NCBI RefSeq assembly: GCF_001679725.1
Contig: NZ_CP016282.1
Location: forward strand, 3,472,001-3,536,000
Source of the DNA: Cryobacterium arcticum
GTDB lineage: Bacteria > Actinomycetota > Actinomycetes > Actinomycetales > Microbacteriaceae
Length of the DNA: 64,000 bases
Reading direction: 5' to 3'
The notes beneath the pieces were generated by a model. The model ran no database searches, was not told where the DNA came from, and saw only the letters and a list, made by a program, of their open reading frames with translations. Positions 42,134 through 50,714 of the stretch are shown one piece after another (the stretch's first letter is position 1; every line of letters starts with the position of its first letter). A program made the translations under genes and the position numbers.

Positions 42134-42771
42134 TGGGCCCGCCTGCCGAGTGATCGTGCCGGCAAGCCGGCCCAGGTCTCCCCGTCCGGAAGATCGGTGA
42201 GGAGCACCGCACCCATACCGAGCACCGTTCCCGCTCCCACCGTCACGTTCTCGCGAACGCTGGCGTTCATACCCAGGTAGGCGCCCCGCCCCACCCGAAC
42301 CGAACCGCCCAGCGTCACTCCGGCGCACAGGGTCGCGAAGTCGGCCACGACGTTGTCGTGCGTCAGCGTCACGTGCGGCATGGCAACAACGTGACGTCCC
42401 ACCTGGACCAAGGCGGTCAAGACCACACCGGCCAAGAGGATGCTGCCCGCCCCGACGACGCAGCCGGGAGGGATCTCGACTGCGGGGTGTACGACGGTCG
42501 CGTACCGGTGGTCAGCGACGCCCAGCAGGGTCAATCGGGCCGCGATGGTCTCGCGCCGGGTTCCTCGTCCGACACAGATGACGATGGCCGCTTCTGGATA
42601 GTTCCCGACCTCATCGATGGTCCCCAGCACCGGGGCGCCGCCGACCAGGGTGTGCCTGAGTTCGGCCCGATCGTCGAGTACAGCGATCTCTCGCGTATAG
42701 TGCTCGCCCGCCAGCACGGCCAGCACTTCCCGTGCCAGGCCGCTCGCACCGAGCAAGAGCAGATCAACCAT
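42130..42771 (-). CDS. PglD/NeuD-like sugar O/N-acetyltransferase
   Basis: 213 residues. The N-terminal Rossmann-like UDP-binding domain starts LLLLGASGLAREVLAVL, followed by VICVGRGTRRETIAARL. The C-terminal left-handed beta-helix has VVHPAVEIPPGCVVGAGSILLAG, MPHVTLTHDNVVADFATLCAGVTLGGSVRVG, with the catalytic His in TLTHDN. PglD acetylates a 4-amino sugar made by a PglE-type aminotransferase. A DegT aminotransferase lies directly upstream, overlapping by 8 nt, so the two probably act in sequence. The sugar is not identifiable. Confidence 0.9.
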   Translation of the reverse strand: MVDLLLLGASGLAREVLAVLAGEHYTREIAVLDDRAELRHTLVGGAPVLGTIDEVGNYPEAAIVICVGRGTRRETIAARLTLLGVADHRYATVVHPAVEIPPGCVVGAGSILLAGVVLTALVQVGRHVVAMPHVTLTHDNVVADFATLCAGVTLGGSVRVGRGAYLGMNASVRENVTVGAGTVLGMGAVLLTDLPDGETWAGLPARSLGRRAQ

Positions 42772-43912
42772 GGCGTACCGCCAGTTGACTGACCAGGCAG
42801 TCGATGACCCGTTCCTGATCGGTGTCGGTCAGCTGGTGGTAGACGGGCAGGATGAGAGTGTTTTCGGTGAGCCAGTCGGTAACGCCGAGGTCGGCCGAGC
42901 CGGTGTCGCGGTTCCGATAAGCGGACTGCCGGTGGGCGGCCATGATGCCGGGCCTGGCCGAGATCCCGGCGTCGGCGAACTGCTTGAGTAGTTGGTTCCG
43001 CGAGCGAGGATAATCGGAGCCCACCTCGATCCAGAACGACTGGAAATTGCACGTGCCCCAGGCCGGGTCGGTGCTGGCACGAAGTCCCCTGACACCGGAG
43101 AGCGCGTCGATGTAGACGTCCGCGATCTCCCGGCGCCGGCGCACGATTTCGGGCAGGCGCCCAAGCTGCACGATGCCGACCGCGGCCTGTAGGTCGGTCA
43201 TGCGGTAGTTGAAGCCGATCTCGGGGTATTCCTCGACCACCGGCAGAACGGAGGCGTGGCGATCGGTGGCGGACACACTCATGGAGTGCTCCCGCAGGCT
43301 GCGCGCCCGGGCGGCCCAGTCGGGTCGTGTGGTCGTGAGCATGCCGCCCTCGCCCGTAGTGAGGATCTTGCGCGGGTGGAAGGACCAGGCGGTCAGTTCT
43401 GCGCCCGCGCCAACCGGCCGGCCGCGGTAGGTGGACCCGGCGCCGCAGGCAGAGTCCTCGATCACGACGATCCCGCGGTCGTCACAGAGCGCCCTGATCG
43501 GATCGAGGTCGACGGGCACACCGCCCTGGTCGACCACGATGACGGCCCGGGTGCGGGGGGTCAGGGCAAGCCGGAGTGTCTCTGCGGTGACGTTACCAGT
43601 ACGGGCGTCCACGTCGGCGAAAACCGTTCTGGCACCCACGTAGGACGGGGCGTTCGCCGTGGCGATGAAAGAGAACGACGGGAGCACGACGTCGTCACCA
43701 GCGCCGATTCCGGCCACGACCAGTGCCAGGTGCAGCGCCGTCGTGCAGTTGGAGGTGGCGACCGCATGCGGCGCTTCCATTGCCAGGGCGAACTGGGCTT
43801 CGAAGGCGGCCACCCTGGGGCCCTGTGCCACCCAGCCGGACTCGATGACCTCGGTGACCGCGGCGACTTCTTCCGCGCCCATCCACGGCTTCATCACGTT
43901 GATGCGCTCCAT
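42764..43912 (-). CDS. DegT/DnrJ/EryC1/StrS aminotransferase (second copy)
   Basis: 382 residues from ATG 43912, overlapping the epimerase stop by one base (TGATG). The PLP lysine is Lys182 in AWSFHPRKILTTGEGGML; VATSNCTTALHLALVVAGIGAGDDVVLP and VVIEDSACGAGSTYRG are the substrate and cofactor segments. The H-P-R-K-I variant is typical of the PglE/PseC group making 4-amino sugars. Together with the PglD-like acetyltransferase downstream it would give a 4-acetamido-4-deoxy sugar. No 4,6-dehydratase was recognised apart from the epimerase upstream, whose function could be either. Confidence 0.9.
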   Translation of the reverse strand: MERINVMKPWMGAEEVAAVTEVIESGWVAQGPRVAAFEAQFALAMEAPHAVATSNCTTALHLALVVAGIGAGDDVVLPSFSFIATANAPSYVGARTVFADVDARTGNVTAETLRLALTPRTRAVIVVDQGGVPVDLDPIRALCDDRGIVVIEDSACGAGSTYRGRPVGAGAELTAWSFHPRKILTTGEGGMLTTTRPDWAARARSLREHSMSVSATDRHASVLPVVEEYPEIGFNYRMTDLQAAVGIVQLGRLPEIVRRRREIADVYIDALSGVRGLRASTDPAWGTCNFQSFWIEVGSDYPRSRNQLLKQFADAGISARPGIMAAHRQSAYRNRDTGSADLGVTDWLTENTLILPVYHQLTDTDQERVIDCLVSQLAVRHG

Positions 43913-45039
43913 CAGGTCACCGCCCCGGTGAGCCAGTTGCGGTCGGCGACTCGGTCGAGCATCTCGGATCGGGTCTGCCGGTTGTTCGAGAACCAGTCGA
44001 CGAGCTGGGCGACGCCGTCGTCGAATCCGACGCGCGGTTCGAACCCGGTGAGCGTTCGCATCCGGGTAGGGTCGCCGATGAGTCTGCGCACGTCGCCCGG
44101 CCGGGCTTCGACGTGTTCCGGTGTCAGGTCGGGCCGGCGGGCGGCCAGCGCGACGGCCGCGCACAGCTCGTTCATGGTGACCTCGGTTCCTGACCCGAGG
44201 TTGAGGGTTTGGCCGGCTGCGCCGGAGGCTTTGGCCAGCAGTGCCAATGCGTTGGCCGTGTCGGACACGTGCATGAAGTCCCGGGTCTGTTCGCCGTCAC
44301 CGAAGATCAGCGGCCGGTGTCCGGCGAGCAATCTCACGATGGTGCGAGGCAGGACCTCACCGCTGTCACCCTCGAAGTGGCTGCGCGGCCCGTACGTGTT
44401 GAAGGGCCGCACGACGACCGTGTCCATGCCGTAGGTGCGATAAAACGCCCGGGCGTAGGCCTCTCCGGCGAGTTTCCCTCCCCCGTAGACGGTCTCCGGC
44501 CAAGTGGGGTGTTGTTCGTCCATCGGGGCATATTGGGCGGTGCCGAAAACCTCGCTGGTGCTGACGTAGATGAACCGGTCCACTACGTGCTCCCGCGCGC
44601 TGATCAGCATGTCGAGGCTGCCGCTCGCGTTGACGAGGTGGTTCTCCACCGGGTCGTGCAGGCTGTGGCGCACACCGAGGCAGGCCAGGTGGTAGACGAT
44701 GTCGATGTCGGTGAGGGCGGCATCCCTGGCCGCACGGTCCCGTACATCACCGGTGATCAGGGAGACGGACGGGTTGTCGTCAAGATGGGCCAGGTTCTCC
44801 CGGGTGCCGTTGACCAGGTTGTCCAGCACCCGAACCTGCGCGGCCCCGCGGGCCAGGAGCGTGTCGACAAGGTGACTGCCGATGAACCCGGCGCCGCCGG
44901 TCACGAGGACTCGGCTGCCGCCCAGATCGGCGGCGGGGTTCTGCTCGTGACCGGTCACCGGCCGAACCGATCTGCCCCGGTGATCGTGTCGTTGTGTTCG
45001 TCGTCCGCTCGGATGAGGGCCCCCCGGTGTTTCGCTCAT
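43912..45039 (-). CDS. NAD-dependent epimerase/dehydratase (extended SDR)
   Basis: 375 residues from ATG 45039 with a perfect AGGAG 6 nt upstream. A non-conserved 40-residue N-terminus precedes the Rossmann motif LVTGGAGFIGSHLVDTL (46-62). The catalytic YxxxK is in TVYGGGKLAGEAYAR, and Ser/Thr in YVSTSEVFG; VVRPFNTYGPR follows. UDP-glucuronate decarboxylases and UDP-GlcNAc 4,6-dehydratases share these features. The NxYGPR motif with RDFMHVSDTANAL suits a nucleotide-sugar 4-epimerase or decarboxylase. Likely supplies a sugar donor for the cluster. It lies 56 nt after the DUF4082 gene. Confidence 0.88.
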   Translation of the reverse strand: MSETPGGPHPSGRRTQRHDHRGRSVRPVTGHEQNPAADLGGSRVLVTGGAGFIGSHLVDTLLARGAAQVRVLDNLVNGTRENLAHLDDNPSVSLITGDVRDRAARDAALTDIDIVYHLACLGVRHSLHDPVENHLVNASGSLDMLISAREHVVDRFIYVSTSEVFGTAQYAPMDEQHPTWPETVYGGGKLAGEAYARAFYRTYGMDTVVVRPFNTYGPRSHFEGDSGEVLPRTIVRLLAGHRPLIFGDGEQTRDFMHVSDTANALALLAKASGAAGQTLNLGSGTEVTMNELCAAVALAARRPDLTPEHVEARPGDVRRLIGDPTRMRTLTGFEPRVGFDDGVAQLVDWFSNNRQTRSEMLDRVADRNWLTGAVT

Positions 45040-45095
45040 GAGTTACTCCTGCTTGTGTCGGTCATTGGACATCGTTGACGGCCGGCCTGTGCCCG

Positions 45096-48000
45096 CTACG
45101 GGGCGAAGACGACGTCGACGAAGTAATTGGAGGCGTTCCAGGAATACAGCGGGCGACCGCCCGCGGTGCCATAGAGGTAGCGTCCGTTGGTCGTCGCGGA
45201 TGCGGTCAGGGGGCCGCTCGTTCGTGCCTGCGTGAAGTACGACGAGGTGTAGGAGTAGCGGCCGACCGGGGCGAAATACGAAACCGTGTATTCCTGGCCG
45301 GCGCTGATCGCCAGCGGGGTGCCGAGCTGCGCGGTCTGCCATCCGCTCGCCGTTTCACCCGTGAAGGTCACTGTGGCCAGACGCGCACCCGCAGATGACC
45401 AGATCGATCCGGTGTGGGTGCCGGTGTTGCCCTCGCCTTTGAAGAATCGGATCGCCCTGATCGATCCCGGTTGAGACGAGCTGAAGGTCATGCCCAGCTC
45501 CACAGCGGACGGGTCGTCGGTGGCGGCGAGCACCGTCGGCGTGGCCGAGGCGACCAGGCTGTATGTCGTGGACCCGGCCGCGGCCCTGGTCCGGAAGCTC
45601 CAGGACTTGGTCGCCAGGGCGGCGCCCGTCGTGGACGTCACCCCGCTCAGTGTCGCCGTGAGCGAGACGTCGTTCGGGAGCGGCTGCGTCGGCGTGAAGG
45701 TGACGGTCTTCCCATCCGCCGAGAGGCTCGTGGTGCCGGCCACTGCCGTTGTCCCCGCCGCGACGCTCAGGGCGTACCCGGGTGAAATGGCGGTCGAGAG
45801 CACGGCCGCGACCTTCGCAGCCGGGTCAACATCGACAGTCCCGTCTGGTGGGCTCAGGCTGGTCACAGTGATCGGTGCCGCGGTGTTCGTGAAGACCACG
45901 TCGACGAGGTAGCTGGCACCGGACTGGGCGCTGGGGAATCCGGACGAGTAGGTGTACGCGCCGGCGCTGGTGCCGGCCGTGAGCGGCCCGCGGGTCACCC
46001 CCGTGCCACTGAATTCACCCAGGGTGGCAGAGTATGTTCCGGTCGGACTGACGTACGAAGCGACGTAGGTGGTCCCCGCCGTGATCGCGACCGGCGTGGT
46101 GAAGGTCACCGTCTGCCAGCCCGAAGCGGTCTCTCCGCTGAAAGTCGCCGTGGCCAACTGGGTTCCGCCGGAGGTCCACAATGTCCCCGTGTGGGTTCCT
46201 GTGTTGCCCGCGCTCTTGTAAAAGCGGATGCCGGAGATGGTCCCGGCGGACGAGCTCGAGAAGCGCACCCCGAGAGTGACCAGGGTCCGGTCGGACACCT
46301 GCAGGATCGTCGGGGTTGTGGCATCCGTGTAGAGACCGCACGGGCACAGACCGTCGACGGGCGGCGGTCGCACCGTGGTGAACGACCAGGTGCCGCCGGT
46401 GGTGAGCGCACCTCCACCAACTGATGCGGTGGCTGACAACGTCACCGCATAGGTGACGAACCCGCTGAGAGCCGTCGCCGGGGTGAAGGTGGCTGTGCGG
46501 GTGGTCGCGTTGTACGAGACGCTGCCGCTTACCGCCGCACCGAGCTGGTCCTTCACCGAGAAGGCCACGGAGGCCGGCGTCACGTCACGGGAGAGCACGG
46601 CGCTGATCGTGGTGTCTACCGCCACGCTCGTCGCTCCGGGAAGCGGCCACTGGTTGGTGGCGGCCAGGCCGGAGGTGTCTGAGGCGGTGAACACGGCATC
46701 CACGAAGTAGTTGCCCTGCTGGTAACTGCTGCTGGGGAACTCGCCGATGGTGGTGTTATAGACCCCAGGGGGTGCTGCACCGAATCCGCCAGCAACCGTG
46801 AGTGGGGCCGCCGGGTTGCCACGGTATGCCCAATATTCGTTCGTTGCCGCGTAATGCCCGGCCGGTGCAGAGTAAGAGACCACGTAGGTTGCGCCTGCGG
46901 TAACCGCGACGGGCGTGGCGAAAGTGGCAGTCTGCCAACCGGAGGCGCTTTCGTTGGAGAACACGACCGTGGCCAGGCGTGCGCCAGCGGCGCTCCACAA
47001 CGACCCGTTGTGAGTACCAGTGTTGGCCACGCTCTTGAAGAACCTCACCCCGGAGATGAAGCCGCTCTGGCTGGGCGTCACGCGCAGGCCGAGTTCGACA
47101 CTAGAGCCGTCCCCAGCGTCAGGCGTCGCCGGAGTCTGCTGCCCGAAGACCGAGTATGGGCCTGTGCTGGCCACGGCGCGGACGAGCGGCGTTGCCGGGT
47201 AGTTGGCGCTGTCGTCAACGGCACGAACTCGGATGCTCGCGGCACCGACGCCCTGCTGAATATAGCTGTAGGTCCACGCGGTCGTGCCCGTCGCGCGGTG
47301 CCAGCTGGTGCCGCCGTCGGTGGAGACCTCCACCACGGCAACGCTGCCGCCGCCGGTATCGGCCGCGGTGCCCGTGACCGTCACCGAGGACCCGTTGGCC
47401 GCAGAGCTCCCGGCCGCCGGGCTGGTGATCGTTGAGGTCGGTGCGGCCGTGTCGGTGCTGGCCGTTGCCGCGACGAGGCCGGATGCGAGAGTACCGGGCT
47501 GCGCGCCCATGTCGGCTAGGAGGTTGACCTGGGCCTGTTGCATACGAACGTCTGCTGGTGCGCCGTCACCGTCGTGGGTCTGGTCGAGTCCCCAGGTCCA
47601 CTGCACGCTCCCGGCCGAGAACACGAGTGCTCCACTCGGCGCCTTATACAGCGTGAGGTGATGGGTGGTTGTTCCGGGCGTTACAACGGTGCCGAAGTCT
47701 TGCAGATACTCCGGTACGGCACCCGTCGTCGTCGAAAGGGTGATTAATCCGGCGGGCCTGAAGCCGTTGTCGAGGTCTTCATCCGATTCGTAGCCCACGG
47801 TGTGCGGCGCGAGCACGGCGGTCGACCCACTCGCGATGTTGGCCAGACCCGTGTTTCGCCAGAGCCGGTACTTGCCCTCGGTCGCGGAGACCGTGACTGG
47901 CAGGTCAGAGAAATTCGATTGGAAGAGAGTTCCGGTGAGTTGGTTCTCCGGCCGGCCTGCGCCGTTGGCCTGGGAGGCGAAGCGGGGATCCCGCCAGGTG

Positions 48001-49094
48001 CCGGTCCACTCGGAACTGGGGTCGATCTTGTCGTTGCTCCAGGTTTCTTTGTAAGACACCAACGTGCGGTAAGCGGTCTGGGTCCCCACCGTCGCCGCCT
48101 CGTACCTCGTGTGCCAGTACACCTCGTTTCCCGAGAGGAACTGCAGGTTCACGCCCGCGTCCCTTGCCGCCTCGACGTTCGCGCGCTGCCCGGTGGACCA
48201 GTATTCATCGTGTCCGACCGAGAGGAACACCTTGTGGTTCTTCAGGGCCGCTCCGTATCGATCGGTGTCCACCCCGCTGAAATAAGACACGTCATACCCG
48301 TTGCGTTCCAGGAAGCGCACCATCGGGTATTCGTTGCTGAAATAGAAGTCCCGGCCGCCGATTCCGTCTCTGGTCGCCACAGGCCGGTTGTAGCTGATCT
48401 TGTAAGCCCGGCCGTTCGCCGCGCCCTGGTAAAAGTCGGATCCGCCGTAGGTGTTGTACGCCTGCCACGTCGGGTCCGAGGTCTGGAAGAGTACGGCTGA
48501 ACGGCTCGCCTCATTGCGCACGACGAAGGTGATGTGGCTCTGACCGCCGGTATCGGCGCGAGTGAGAAGTGCAAAATAGACGCCGGATACGGCATCGGAC
48601 GGCACGGTCCAGGATGCCGACAGCGCCCACGCACCGCAGTCGTACAGCTCAGTGCTCACGTCGCTCAGGCAGGCCGGCTGGGACTGGGGCAGGGTAGCCG
48701 AGGGGGTGACGTTGCCGATCTTGCGTGCGCCCAGCCCCTGGTACCACCCGGTGCGGTAGATCGCGATGGAATAGGCGCGGGCGTTCGTGTCGATCTTGAA
48801 CCCCATCGTTCCACCGACGTTCACACTGATATCGGTCGAGAAACCCTGGATGCTGGGGTCGCCGGAGCCTTCAATGTCCCAGACCGACGGATTCGTGCCG
48901 GTGAGCGCATTCTCACAGGTGACCGGGTTGACCGCCGCGGCACATCCGGTAGCCGCTTGCGCCGGTGCCGGTACCGCTACCAGGAGCCCACAGACCATCA
49001 AGAGCGCCAGTAGCATCGCCCGCAGGCGTGACGACATCGAGGGCTGAATGGCGGAGTGGGTTCTCACAGAGGTGACAGTGCCATGGGCCGGCAT
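45096..49094 (-). CDS. Secreted 1332-residue protein: dimethylformamidase-like domain, Ig-like domains, three DUF4082 modules
   Basis: Signal peptide: hydrophobic stretch about 26-46 with cleavage after AQA; the true start may be ATG 49094, GTG 49067 or ATG 49037. Residues 80-530 resemble the large subunit of N,N-dimethylformamidase, with the motif LSVGHDEYWS near 291-300 and FLSGNEVYWHTRYE. An Ig-like domain (549-645) follows. Three DUF4082 modules (650-803, 925-1069, 1178-1331) are separated by two SbsA-like Ig domains (815-907, 1073-1170). Each DUF4082 holds a variant of IRFYKSxGNTGTHxG and ends in NYFVDVVF-like sequence. The same module is in the protein at 30117. The family is known from actinobacterial polysaccharide loci; the modules may bind the polymer. 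The enzymatic activity is not established. Confidence 0.85.
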   Translation of the reverse strand: MPAHGTVTSVRTHSAIQPSMSSRLRAMLLALLMVCGLLVAVPAPAQAATGCAAAVNPVTCENALTGTNPSVWDIEGSGDPSIQGFSTDISVNVGGTMGFKIDTNARAYSIAIYRTGWYQGLGARKIGNVTPSATLPQSQPACLSDVSTELYDCGAWALSASWTVPSDAVSGVYFALLTRADTGGQSHITFVVRNEASRSAVLFQTSDPTWQAYNTYGGSDFYQGAANGRAYKISYNRPVATRDGIGGRDFYFSNEYPMVRFLERNGYDVSYFSGVDTDRYGAALKNHKVFLSVGHDEYWSTGQRANVEAARDAGVNLQFLSGNEVYWHTRYEAATVGTQTAYRTLVSYKETWSNDKIDPSSEWTGTWRDPRFASQANGAGRPENQLTGTLFQSNFSDLPVTVSATEGKYRLWRNTGLANIASGSTAVLAPHTVGYESDEDLDNGFRPAGLITLSTTTGAVPEYLQDFGTVVTPGTTTHHLTLYKAPSGALVFSAGSVQWTWGLDQTHDGDGAPADVRMQQAQVNLLADMGAQPGTLASGLVAATASTDTAAPTSTITSPAAGSSAANGSSVTVTGTAADTGGGSVAVVEVSTDGGTSWHRATGTTAWTYSYIQQGVGAASIRVRAVDDSANYPATPLVRAVASTGPYSVFGQQTPATPDAGDGSSVELGLRVTPSQSGFISGVRFFKSVANTGTHNGSLWSAAGARLATVVFSNESASGWQTATFATPVAVTAGATYVVSYSAPAGHYAATNEYWAYRGNPAAPLTVAGGFGAAPPGVYNTTIGEFPSSSYQQGNYFVDAVFTASDTSGLAATNQWPLPGATSVAVDTTISAVLSRDVTPASVAFSVKDQLGAAVSGSVSYNATTRTATFTPATALSGFVTYAVTLSATASVGGGALTTGGTWSFTTVRPPPVDGLCPCGLYTDATTPTILQVSDRTLVTLGVRFSSSSAGTISGIRFYKSAGNTGTHTGTLWTSGGTQLATATFSGETASGWQTVTFTTPVAITAGTTYVASYVSPTGTYSATLGEFSGTGVTRGPLTAGTSAGAYTYSSGFPSAQSGASYLVDVVFTNTAAPITVTSLSPPDGTVDVDPAAKVAAVLSTAISPGYALSVAAGTTAVAGTTSLSADGKTVTFTPTQPLPNDVSLTATLSGVTSTTGAALATKSWSFRTRAAAGSTTYSLVASATPTVLAATDDPSAVELGMTFSSSQPGSIRAIRFFKGEGNTGTHTGSIWSSAGARLATVTFTGETASGWQTAQLGTPLAISAGQEYTVSYFAPVGRYSYTSSYFTQARTSGPLTASATTNGRYLYGTAGGRPLYSWNASNYFVDVVFAP

Positions 49095-49104
49095 CAGGCA
49101 CACA

Positions 49105-49118
49105 CCCCCGAATGGGGG
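49105..49118. promoter_or_regulatory. C5-N4-G5 inverted repeat, copy C
   Basis: CCCCCGAATGGGGG lies 11 nt upstream of the ATG at 49094 of the large DUF4082 gene, in the 52-nt gap after the dehydrogenase gene. Followed on the plus strand by TTGATTA. It shares the five-C, four-base, five-G layout with 31837-31850 and 50346-50359. Confidence 0.45.
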
Positions 49119-49146
49119 TTGATTACCCGGCAACAACGCGCCGCCC

Positions 49147-50211
49147 TCACGGGTGGTCACCGGCCAGGGCGAGGTCAGCGCCTACCCGGGCTGCGGTGCC
49201 GGCTCCGGCGAGACTACGCTGCGCGGCGTCGAGAATCGTGAGGACCCTCAGGCCGGCCTGGCCGTCGGTGCGGGCCGGTCGCCCGGCGCCGATTGCCTCG
49301 GCAAATTCGTCCACCATCGAGCCCAGGGCCTCTTTCTCCGGCAGCGCCGGGGACCACGTGTCACCCAAGCGATACGAAACAGTGGCCGCCCTGCGTTCGA
49401 CCCCGTCCAAGGCCTGTAGGTCGAGGTCTACTCCACGGTCGTAGACGCTGAGCCTCTGTTGCGGGTTGAGGTCGTCCCAGACGAGGGTGCGCTTGGTGCC
49501 GCCGACGATCATCTGGCGGATCTTGGTTGGACTGAGCCAGTTCACGTGCACGTGAGCCATCGCCCCGTGCGGCAGGGGCAGGGTGAGATAGCCGACGCAG
49601 GCCTTGCCCGATCCCAGCGGATCGGCGCCGACCGCGGACACGGTCAACGGTCGGAGACCGCCGGGGAGGAGGAAGTCGATGATTGCGAGGTCATGAGGGG
49701 CGAGGTCCCAGAAGACGTCCACGTCGGGCTGGATCAGCCCGAGGTTGATGCGCACGGAGTCGATGAAGAGGATCTCGCCCAGAGCCCCCTCGTCAATCAA
49801 TTCGCGCATCTTGAGCACCGCGGGTGTGTAGCAATAGGTGTGATCCGCCATCAGAACCAGGCCGTTTTCCGCGGCCAAGTTCACCATGTCTTCCCCGCGC
49901 TCCACGGTATCGGCGAGGGGTTTCTCGACGAGCACGTGCTTTCCCGCGGCGAGCGCCGCCATTGCGATGCGATGGTGCGTACCTGCGGGGGTCGCGATGG
50001 CGATTGCATCGATGTCCTCGTCTGCGAGCACGTCGGCGAGAGCGGTCTCCACCCGGGGTGAGCCGCCCTGTTCGGCTAGACGGGTCGCCCGCGCCCGATC
50101 AAGGTCGCAAATGGCGGCAAGTTCCCACCGTGTACTGGACCGGAAGTTACGGGCAAGGTTCGGCCCCCAATAACCAGCTCCGATCACGGCGGCGCGCAGC
50201 TTTTCAGTCAC
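49147..50211 (-). CDS. Gfo/Idh/MocA family nucleotide-sugar dehydrogenase (WlbA/WbpB-like)
   Basis: 354 residues from GTG 50211 with GAGG 5 nt upstream; an ATG at 50238 is a longer alternative. The NAD(P)-binding start is AAVIGAGYWGPNLARNF. The catalytic lysine is in HVLVEKPLADTVERG, and DVFWDLAPHDLAIIDFL carries the His near the active site. The GYWGPN group oxidises UDP-N-acetyl-glucuronate at C3, giving the 3-keto sugar that a DegT enzyme aminates and a WbpD enzyme acetylates. All three types are present in this locus, so I infer that it starts this branch. First gene of the minus-strand EPS block. Confidence 0.88.
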   Translation of the reverse strand: MTEKLRAAVIGAGYWGPNLARNFRSSTRWELAAICDLDRARATRLAEQGGSPRVETALADVLADEDIDAIAIATPAGTHHRIAMAALAAGKHVLVEKPLADTVERGEDMVNLAAENGLVLMADHTYCYTPAVLKMRELIDEGALGEILFIDSVRINLGLIQPDVDVFWDLAPHDLAIIDFLLPGGLRPLTVSAVGADPLGSGKACVGYLTLPLPHGAMAHVHVNWLSPTKIRQMIVGGTKRTLVWDDLNPQQRLSVYDRGVDLDLQALDGVERRAATVSYRLGDTWSPALPEKEALGSMVDEFAEAIGAGRPARTDGQAGLRVLTILDAAQRSLAGAGTAARVGADLALAGDHP

Positions 50212-50345
50212 ATGATCCTCATTGCTCGGGATGGACAACGGATTCTCGGTGTGGTGAGAGCCGTACGACCGGCTCGCAAGGGACCCCCAACAAGTTGAGA
50301 GTCACTCAGTCGCATACAGTGCCACCGCATCCCAGGTTTCGCTTG

Positions 50346-50359
50346 CCCCCAACTGGGGG
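50346..50359. promoter_or_regulatory. C5-N4-G5 inverted repeat, copy D
   Basis: CCCCCAACTGGGGG, 135 nt from the dehydrogenase start and 246 nt from the leader of EPS unit 3. It stands in the divergent intergenic region, so it could control either direction. Confidence 0.4.
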
Positions 50360-50561
50360 CTACCGCCTGGACCACCCCATCGGGATCTCGCGACCCGTTA
50401 TTCCGCCCCCGTTCAGGTCACAGCGCCGAAAACATATTGCAGGGTATGGTCACGTCGTGGCTTGCTGAGCATCCGTCAGTTCATCTCGCGAGCCACACAC
50501 CCTCAGTGTCATCGCGCCACCACAACCCCGACAACCGCAACTGCTCCATCACCCGTTTGAA

Positions 50562-50583
50562 CCTGTAAACCCGAAATGCAGGG
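50562..50583 (+). promoter_or_regulatory. Conserved element 2 upstream of EPS unit 3
   Basis: CCTGTA-A-ACCCGAAATGCAGGG, identical at 21 of 22 positions to 24167-24188. The leader GTG lies 30 nt from the start of the element (28 nt in copy 1). The flanking DNA shows no comparable similarity, so the element itself is under constraint or was copied. Confidence 0.6.
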
Positions 50584-50591
50584 AACACACC

Positions 50592-50714
50592 GTGAATCCG
50601 TCTTTGAAGTGTCGGCCTATTCGTCGACCCACAAGTACGCCGCCACCCCGCCTGGGCAGCGTCAGTCCATGCTCGACCCACCCTGCGCCGGCGGGAGTGG
50701 TGGGCCGCCGATGA
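50592..50714 (+). CDS. 40-residue leader peptide of EPS unit 3
   Basis: GTG 50592 opens 40 codons and stops at TGA 50712-50714, overlapping ATG 50711 of the sugar transferase (ATGA). It begins MNPSLKCRPIRRPT and continues with a Pro/Ser/Arg-rich tail unlike the shorter leader at 24195. Conservation with that leader stops at residue 14, which defines the functional part as M-N-x-S-L-x-C-R-x-x-R-x-P-T. The GCAGGG of the upstream element serves as ribosome site. Another frame starting at ATG 50576 is open through this region but has no ribosome site. Confidence 0.6.
   Translation: MNPSLKCRPIRRPTSTPPPRLGSVSPCSTHPAPAGVVGRR

Larger units (their letters stand above)
50212..50591. other. 380-nt intergenic region between divergent EPS blocks
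   Basis: No gene of its own is seen before the leader frame at 50592. The region holds an ideal C5-N4-G5 repeat (50346-50359) near the dehydrogenase side and the conserved element (50562-50583) at the right end. Both divergent transcription units presumably have their promoters here, but I cannot identify consensus -35/-10 pairs with confidence. Confidence 0.5.

Noticed and set aside
45037..45065. Nine-codon frame overlapping the epimerase start (ATGA)
   Set aside because: It has the same overlap geometry as the EPS leaders but no ribosome site, no similarity to them, and its sequence is largely the epimerase ribosome site itself.
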